64,000 nt of DNA from Azadirachta indica (taxonomy: Eukaryota; Streptophyta; Magnoliopsida; Sapindales; Meliaceae), in assembly GCA_022749755.1 (NCBI GenBank), contig CM040444.1, positions 8,800,774 through 8,864,773 of the forward strand. The letters run 5' to 3'. Positions 56,722-64,000 of the stretch are shown here, piece by piece; positions within the stretch are counted from its first letter, which is position 1, and each line of letters starts with the position of its first letter. The notes beneath the pieces are model-generated. The model saw only the letters and a list, made by a program, of their open reading frames with translations, had not been told where the DNA came from and made no database searches. A program made the position numbers and the translations under genes.

Positions 56722-57465
56722 TATATTATATTTGCTTTCAATTCGGGATATTTTTATATGCCTCTCTTGATGTTTGTAAAAATCACACATAGAGAGACAA
56801 TTTGTAAAAATAAACACAAATCTCTCCTATAGTAATTCCTACATTGACAATTTATTAACTGTTAATAAATTATAATAGCTCACTTATATTTTATAATTTT
56901 AAAACTCACAAAAAAATAAAAATATATGTTGAGATGTTTAAGTCTCACTATACATATTAAACCCGATCCATACAAATTATTAAAATTTAAAAATAAGAAT
57001 AAAACTGTAATGATCTCTGAACTTTTAACCATAATTTTGCAAAGAAAAAATTTTAGCAACCACCTCATTTACAAGTAACTACAGTACCATGCCAATCCCT
57101 TACTATCGTCGTTGCTTGCACTTCATCGCCACATTGTCATCGTTGCTTGCAAAATCACTCCCATCATCGCCACCTTAAGCTATCTTTAGCAAGTATGTCA
57201 ATGTTTGATTCAAGAAATGATTCTACTATGTAGGGTAGCAGTTATGAGTTTTAAGGATATTAGCAAATATGTCTTGCCTATAGATAACTGTCTCTTGAGA
57301 CTTAGAAAGGATTTGTTATAAATATATCTTTATTTGTTAGAGAAGTTGTTTTACTCACAAAATTAATATAATAATAAAGAGTTTTTGTTTAGTTAAGCTA
57401 TTGCTAAGATGTAAACACTTTTGTTTTTTCAGTTGATTTAGTCTTCATTATATATAACATACTAA
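56722..57465. other. Intergenic, nothing recognised
   Basis: AT-rich; contains a small TCATCGCCAC-type repetition near 57110-57180. Confidence 0.5.
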
Positions 57466-58282
57466 TAGGGATAACAAAAATTCCAACAAGATAAGGAGCC
57501 CACAAAGGTCGAACCTATTTGGGTCAAAGGTTAGGGCGATACTTTGTGGTAAAATAAGGATCGGGCCAGAGATGAGGAAAAAAGTCCATTCCTATGTTAA
57601 AATGAAGTCAGAGACGACATAGGCCTTTTTCTCTAACGCATCCATATACCAAAATAAAATTAAGACTTTTGTACTTAATTACAAATGCATCCATTTTACT
57701 TAATAAATGATTATAAAAGTTTTATAATTTTTATTTGAGTCAATTAAGTCCTTCAGAAAAGTTTATAATTTTTTAATTTAATCAATTAAGTTCTTCACTA
57801 ATCATGATAATTTAACTTCTCCTTTTGGCTTATTGCCAACACCATAGACCACCTTTGACTACCATCTAATGTTATTCGTTTTGGTCATAATAAATATCAT
57901 TCAATTCTTTATTAAATACTACGCAATGGTATAATCACATTCGCCGTTTGAGTAACCATTGGTCATATATTTGAAGTTGAATGTTTTAAGTATCAAAAAT
58001 TCAACTTCAGATTTATGACAAGTAATTGCTCAAATAGTGATAGCAATTTTACTTTTGTATAGAACGTTTAACAAAAGGTTTGAATGCTATTTATTATAAC
58101 TGAAACAGATGACATTAGACGATGGTCATCGGCAGCAACCTAAACAGTCAAAAGGGGTCAAAACTATGCCAGGGACCCACGAGATTCCTTCGCCCAAATT
58201 GGAGACATCCCTAACTCATCTTTAATTTCACCAAATCGAGGATGAGGCTGAGATTGGGGTATGCAACCCGTTGTCATCCCTA
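57466..58282. mobile_element. hAT-like non-autonomous element
   Basis: Short inverted ends TAGGGATAACAA (57466) and TTGTCATCCCTA (58271-58282), with near-matching 8-bp flanks CATACTAA (57458-57465) and TACACTAA (58283-58290). The interior is non-coding. Confidence 0.55.
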
Positions 58283-58953
58283 TACACTAAGGACTAAAAT
58301 GTTAAAATCAAAATATGTGGTTTTGAGTTATTATTTTGATAAAATTTAGAAAGGAAAACATTACTATCAAAATAAATGTCAGTGATAAATTGGGGCAAAC
58401 CTAAATAATTATTTTATGAGAGAAGAAAAAAGTTAGAAGTATTTATAAAATACTAAAAAGAAAAGAAGCATTATAAATACGATGGAAATAATAAATTTAA
58501 TATGGAAATTAAATTTGATGTTATATGTTAATAGAATTAATAATTAGATATATTTTTGTATTTTTAGCAAATAATATAATTTAATTTTAACTAAAATTTA
58601 TAAAAAGAAATGATTTAAATATTTTTATTTAAAAAAAATATAATATGTATGCATATTTTACAATTTTAGTTTATATTAATTATGAACTTCATAAATTGTT
58701 TAAGAAAATATAATAAAAATATAATATAGCTTTTGAATAAATATAGTATAGATAAAAGTAAAATGCTAAAAATTTTAGTTAAAATTTCTTTTATAATTTA
58801 TATATTAAATTGTTACTAAGAAAATAAAAGATCATGGTTAGGAACATTTTAATTGTTATCCTTTTTATAATAATATTTTTCTTCTTAATAAAATAATAAA
58901 GTAGAACAAAAAGTTTTAATTTTAACATTTTAGTCCTTAATAAATAATAATAA
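58283..58953. other. AT-rich intergenic region
   Basis: Nothing recognised. Confidence 0.5.
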
Positions 58954-61313
58954 GAAAAATTGATAGATATACCCTAAACTATAGAAAAATAACAAAGACA
59001 ACTCTAAAATTTTAGAAACGATAGATATCCTTTGAGTTTGGAGAAACAACGAATACCCTTCTGGGGTTAGTGTGCGGTCAATTTGACGTTAGATTTTGAG
59101 GGTAATTTTGTAATTTTTATGACAAAGACCACAACACCCAGATCTTTATATTCTCTCCTCATCTCCTTCATACGATGATGCTTATTGTGAAGGTTTTTGA
59201 AATACCTAAGTAGACAGATCTGAAATACTAGTAAGCAACCCGAGAAGGGGGTGAATTAAATTTTCAAAGATTTCAATATTTTAAAGCAACCCAACAACTA
59301 ATACCAAACAATTTAAATCCTTCTAAAGCATAATACAATAAATTCAATATACAATCCTAATCACTAATATGTAAATGCCAATAATTTAACCTTCAAGTAT
59401 GTGAGAGTTATGCGTATAACAAATATAAACATAAACAATAATAAAGAGTACAGGGAGAGAGATCAAACACAATAGTTTTTACATAGTTTGGCAAACTCTG
59501 GCCTACATCCACACCTCTAAGCCAGCTCACTTAAGGATTCCACTAATAAGCCTTCAACACCAAGGCAAGCACATACAATGTTAAGCGAACTTTTGGGTGT
59601 CATTTAAACCTTACACTAAGAAGATTTAATCGAGTGCCTCTTCAACTTCTACATCTAAGTGACTTAAGGGCATCACTCAAACCTCACCCCAAGTGTATTT
59701 CCCCCACACTTAATCTCTCAAGAATTACAATGAAAATAGAAAACACTCTCTTCAAAGAATGATACAAGTAGTTAGAGTTTGTAATGAATTTGATGTTTGA
59801 TTTATAAATGAAAGCTCAAATATTTGTAATGCACGTGTAAAATAAGTTTCCTAAGTTTCCAAAACGTGCAAAAGTTATTCCAAATGAGTTTAGGCTAATA
59901 TTTAGACTGAAAGTTAGAAAATTAGCCGTTATTAGCCGTTAGACACTTGTAAATTCAAATTTTTTCATATTTTGGTCAACCAAAGAGGTCAGTTTGGTCA
60001 AACCAGGGAAAGTCAGAAACCTTAGAATAAGAACCCAAAAAATGGTTGACTGATATGTAAAGATCGGTTAACTGATTGATTCGGTTCGGTCAACCAACTC
60101 AAAAACCCTACATTTTGCCATCGGTTCGGTTAAATGACTGGTCTGGTTCGGTCAACTGAATTGGTCTGAATCAGTTTATTGAACTAAGTCTCTTTGAACC
60201 GTTCTTTTTAACAGTTTTGAAAACTTTGCATTTTGGTCCATTTTCAAGGTTTGAAAAACTTGCATTTTGATCTGATTTTTAGTTTTAAAAGCTTTCAACT
60301 TTGCCCATAAAAAAATGACTATTTTTCACATAGCCATATAAATTTTTGAAAAGCTTTAGAAATTATTTGTTTTAATGAAAAATAAATATCAACTTTTAAA
60401 TGCAAATCAATATTCAATTTCAAAGACACATTACAAAATAAAAAATGACCTAACGTGTATGTCTTCAATTCTTTAAATCTTCTCTATAAATTGCTCTTCA
60501 TGAATGCTTTCATTTTAGATGTTCTTTATATCTTTACAATTGCATTTCAATTCTTCATACTATAAGTGTAATAAGAAATTCTACAAGAAGAATGTGGTTA
60601 ATTAAGAATATCAATATTTATTATCATCAAAATAATGAGTTATAAACCTTAAGGCTTATAGGATCTGAAACCTCCATGACCGATTTTGTGTTTGGGGTCA
60701 AATTTATTGGTAGAAGTTTTGAACTCTTTATAGATGACGGTCGAAGGGAGGAGACTTGTTAAGTTGTGAGGGGGAAGAAAAAGAGTTGTTCGGTCTCATA
60801 ATTTTGTGGTTGATTTGAATCTTCTATGAAAATGGCTATGCCAATTGAAAATTCAAGCAAGCAAACATGGTAGATTTAAATCTTCTAAGTTGGGTTTTTG
60901 ACAAGTTTACATTCTTATAGACAATGGCTACAAACAGTAGGACTTGGGGGAGAGAATAAGAGAGTTAGAGTTAGCTTCAAAATGAAGAATAGCAAAATTG
61001 AGGTTATTGATGAAGATAATATAGTGGGGAGAAGAGCATTTAATGTCAAAAGAAGGGTGGCCACAAACTCAGTGAGGAAGAGGAAGGAAACGAAATAGAT
61101 GAAGGGAAGGGAAGACATGAAGATGTGGGTGCTGTGGTCTCTACCTTGCAAATTACAAAATTACCCTCAAAATCTAACATTAGATTGACGACACACTAAC
61201 CCTAGGGTACTATTCGTTGTTCTCCAAACTTGAGGGAGGTATTGTCATTTCTAAAACTTCAGAGGGTTATTTGTTGTTTTCCCATAATTTAGGAGGGCAT
61301 ATGTCAATTTCTT
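58954..61313. mobile_element. Long-TIR MULE-type element, target duplication TAATAATAA
   Basis: Inverted repeats of ~235 bp (58954-59190 and ~61080-61313) align well, for example TTAGATTTTGAGGGTAATTT in the left arm and its complement in the right. 9-bp direct repeats TAATAATAA lie at 58945-58953 and 61314-61322. No transposase is seen. Its centre contains another insertion (59228-60660). TIR starts resemble those of the element at 14732-18836, so both belong to one superfamily. Confidence 0.75.
59228..60660. mobile_element. Insertion inside MULE, possibly a solo LTR
   Basis: Flanked by near-identical AGATCTGAAA (about 59218-59227) and GGATCTGAAA (60660-60669). One end has CAACCCGAGAAGGGGGTGAA and the other TTATCATCAAAATAATGAGT, features I associate with ends of large copia LTRs in minus orientation, but it lacks a clean TG/CA and the duplication is longer than 5 bp. 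60050-60180 carries several CGGTTCGGTCAAC-type motifs. Identity uncertain. Confidence 0.4.
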
Positions 61314-63591
61314 TAATAATAATATGTGATGCTTAACGGGAATTTAATTGTTATAGTTGAAAAAATTATATCCTATTTTATTGTTTTATTTAGTTTTAAA
61401 GATAAAAATAATAATAACTTTTATAATTTTTCTGAAAAAGTAACAGGGTGGGGCAAGCCCCAAATAATTTTTTTTATTGCCCTTACCTACCTTCAAGGCT
61501 TGTGTTTCAAAATTAAGACACAAGACTGAAATAATAATAACTTAATAAGTTAAATAACTAATATTTATATCAAGGGAAGTATTTGCTCATTTCTTTAAAC
61601 TATGGGGTATATAATCACTCTCAAGCTTTTAGAAGTATTTTTCTTTTTCCTAAATTTTGAAATAATATATCTATTTCCCATTAAATAATTTATCAATGAT
61701 ATTTTTAGTTTTTCTTGAAATTTTTTAATTATGAATTCAACCTTCGCTTTTATTAAAGTTATCTTCTTTTGTAAATTCATGATGTATAATTAAACAACAT
61801 CCAATATTGCTTTTAGACTGTTCCACAATGTAACATATTCTCTACATATGCCCTCCCCTTATTTTTTATTTTGTGTCTTACTAAGGGTACTTTAGTAGTT
61901 TCATTCATTTTTATGTATTCATTAAAGTCACAATACAAACCAACTTTACACGTCACATTATTCTTATCTCTTTTACCAAGGTAATTTATATGGTTGTATT
62001 TTTTGCTTTAAAATGGGTAATTTATTAATTATTGCTCATGCTTTTCTATCAAATAAAAAAGTTAAAAGATGCATTTTGTATAGATAATTGATTAATTTAA
62101 TAATTTTAGTCAAACCTGGCTTGCTCTTTCATAAACAGCACTATGGGAGATATTCAATGATCGACATGGAAAAGAAAATCTTCATGCTAGAAAAAGCTTT
62201 ATCGTACAATAAACTGATATCTTCCTGTAGATTCTTTGAATGAGTCGTATCTTGGAATATGTTTTTTGTAGGCTCTGATAAACAAAGTATTCTGCTAATC
62301 GGCTGCACTTCACCCTTTCACGACTTACAAACGGTAGGCTTTTATATTTATCAGAAGAAATCTTCCAAAACTCACAATACTTAATAACAAAAATCAAAAG
62401 TCATCAAAGCTCAAAAATTATTTCTTTAAGTGAATAAAAACACTTAAATAATATAATTTTGTTGAATGTTTTAAGAAAAGAACGAAGAGGGAAATTGGTT
62501 TAAGCTTTCATGGAGAGAATGAAAACTCAAAGGCAAATTTTATTTCTCAATTTGATTATACTCGAAACTACAAAGCTAGCCCGATTATGTAGGGCAAATA
62601 AAGATAGTGAAAACATAAGCGCTTATGATACAACACTTAGTAATACAAACCAATAATTCAAAAGTACAATAATTAAAACACTCGTTAAAGCAATCTTTTT
62701 ACAAAAACCAAAAAAAATAAAGGAAAAAGTAGTCACGTGGGTCTTTAATTATCCTTTGACATATTTTGATTCTAGCATCAGGGTCTTAGGAATCTTGAAA
62801 GTAGGACAGTAGTGGTCCAGGTGGTCCAAAGGTAAGTGAAGCATTCAAAAAATGGATTGCCCCTAGTACAGTATCTTCACATGAATCTTCTGCAATGGCA
62901 TGTGATGAGATGCCTTTATTAAAGGAGCAATAAAAGCTTTTTTTGGCATGAAGATTCTCTTTTTCATGTCGGTCATTGAATTTCTCCTATAATGTTATTT
63001 ATGAAAGAACGAGCCAGATTTCTTGTGAGATACATATATTTTTTCTGAGATTTTGCATTGGAATTCTCTTTATTTTGTTGGGTGTAGCTAAGACGGTCTT
63101 GCTAGGTTGTATGGGAATATCTCATATTTGTCATACTAGAGAAAATAGTGAAGATGCTTATTGGCTATGAGGATATTAGATCACTTAAAGACCAGTATGA
63201 TGTGTTTTTAGTCTGGTTGGCTCAAATCTTTCTTTTCCCAAGAAAGAATTCTTTAAAGAATTGGTGCCACTCTTCCATTGTCTTGAACCATGTGAGAAAG
63301 ATAACCATTATACTATTGGGATCGAGACTTGGCTGAATGTAGGAAGTAGTATTCTTGGATTGACGTTATTGTTGGAACCATGTGAACATGTCTAACATAT
63401 GAATTCGATTCTAATATGGTATTTGTGCAGTAAATAACATAGGAACCAGAGTGAATGAACTGTAGAGAAATCTTTGTAAATGTATTTGATCTAAAAGATG
63501 TGCATGAAGGAATAGGTAGGATGAACAGATTCAAGTCCTCCTAGTACATTTGGTCCTTGATGTCTAAAACCTAAACTCGATAATGCTATTA
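61314..63591. other. Intergenic, mostly unrecognised
   Basis: AT-rich to ~62450, more mixed composition afterwards. Minus-strand sequence around 63150-63350 may be worn retroelement sequence continuing from the right edge, but no domain is readable. Confidence 0.45.
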
Positions 63592-64000
63592 TTATGATTT
63601 CTGTAGCTGTGACTGATAGAAAAGCATATCCAAAATAAGCTTTATAACCTCTAAAGGTCTGATGTTTAGAATGTCTTCTTCAATCCAATTACTAGTTGTT
63701 GGGTGAAACATACTGATATTTGGAATGAGAAACTGAGAAGGAAGATGGCTTAAGGTTTTTGCTTTGAATTTTTCTAGTATGGAGAGCATGGCTGTGAGGA
63801 TGTTTTTATGGCCTTTTATATGAGAAATTGTGAAGGAAAATTGGGAGAACTATGCTGCCCACCTAAGCAATTGTCCATTTAGGACTTGTAGTTGTTTGAA
63901 TTATAACATCTTTGGGAAACTACACATGTCCATTTCGACAGTGAAATAATAACCAATCAGAAGGAATTGGAATTTTTCAAATCCTCTTTTGATGGCTAAG
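63592..64000 (-). pseudogene. RNase H region of a reverse-transcribing element (possibly endogenous caulimovirid)
   Basis: Reading leftward from the window edge on the minus strand, a pol tail is visible with blocks LAIKRGFEKFQFLLIGYYF, FPKML, QLLRWAA and FTISHIKGHKN, i.e. the connection/RNase H region before the end of a polyprotein, with at least two stops. An open 65-codon stretch follows (63789-63592). The spacing resembles plant pararetrovirus polymerases more than gypsy, but only this piece is visible, so a gypsy origin cannot be excluded. The RT itself would lie beyond 64000. Confidence 0.45.

Overview
This is repeat-dense, AT-rich plant nuclear DNA, most likely from a eudicot. The evidence is plant-specific transposon families (CACTA/En-Spm, MULE, hAT, Ty1/copia, Ty3/gypsy, TRIM), plant-only protein families (BAHD acyltransferase, AP2/ERF of the cytokinin-response-factor type, DUF620, PF20167-like) and GT..AG introns in the transposon genes. 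The species cannot be fixed from the sequence. Only one ordinary host gene looks intact: a single-exon BAHD acyltransferase on the minus strand at 54397-55776. Almost everything else is mobile DNA in decay.

Layout. 1-6294 is a rearranged cluster of one Ty3/gypsy family: a long minus-strand pol flanked by ~400-bp inverted arms, then smaller fragments in both orientations. 6725-10102 is a minus-strand Ty1/copia element cut off inside RT, with its 5' LTR and primer-binding site. 11312-14557 is an old copia-like element with two LTRs. 14732-18836 is a MULE-type element with very long terminal inverted repeats, split by a complete gag-only LTR element (15072-18036, target duplication ACTAA). 19000-22550 holds remnants of a minus-strand CACTA-type element with a broken first transposase gene, followed by a copia 5' LTR plus gag (22640-23397).

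24122-30350 is a mosaic: a PF20167-like plant transposon protein, a GC-rich minisatellite of 63/75-bp units, several copies of a conserved ~370-bp module, an AP2/ERF (CRF-like) pseudogene and a DUF620 pseudogene. It leads directly into a plus-strand CACTA element (30357-41851) with a TNP2 transposase pseudogene (DUF4216 tail), a second multi-exon gene joining an En/Spm-type transposase domain, a DUF8039-like domain and a Ulp1 cysteine protease, subterminal repeats and a recognisable right terminus. A second Ulp1 fragment lies at 42412-42990 on the other strand. 43131-49800 holds two truncated copia elements of different lineages joined in the same orientation.

50600-64000 contains MITE/MULE/hAT-type elements, a complete TRIM with target duplication TTTCA (53125-53456), the BAHD gene with a 752-bp MULE-like MITE about 200 bp upstream of its start, a 2.4-kb long-TIR element carrying an inner insertion, and at the right edge the degraded RNase H part of a reverse-transcribing element.

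The best candidates for unusual biology are the 24-42 kb mosaic (host-gene fragments next to a CACTA element, with duplicated leaders and a protease-fused transposase gene) and the GC-rich minisatellite whose unit lengths are all multiples of three. I found no CRISPR arrays, rRNA or tRNA genes. Coordinates of decayed elements are approximate unless a target-site duplication is given.
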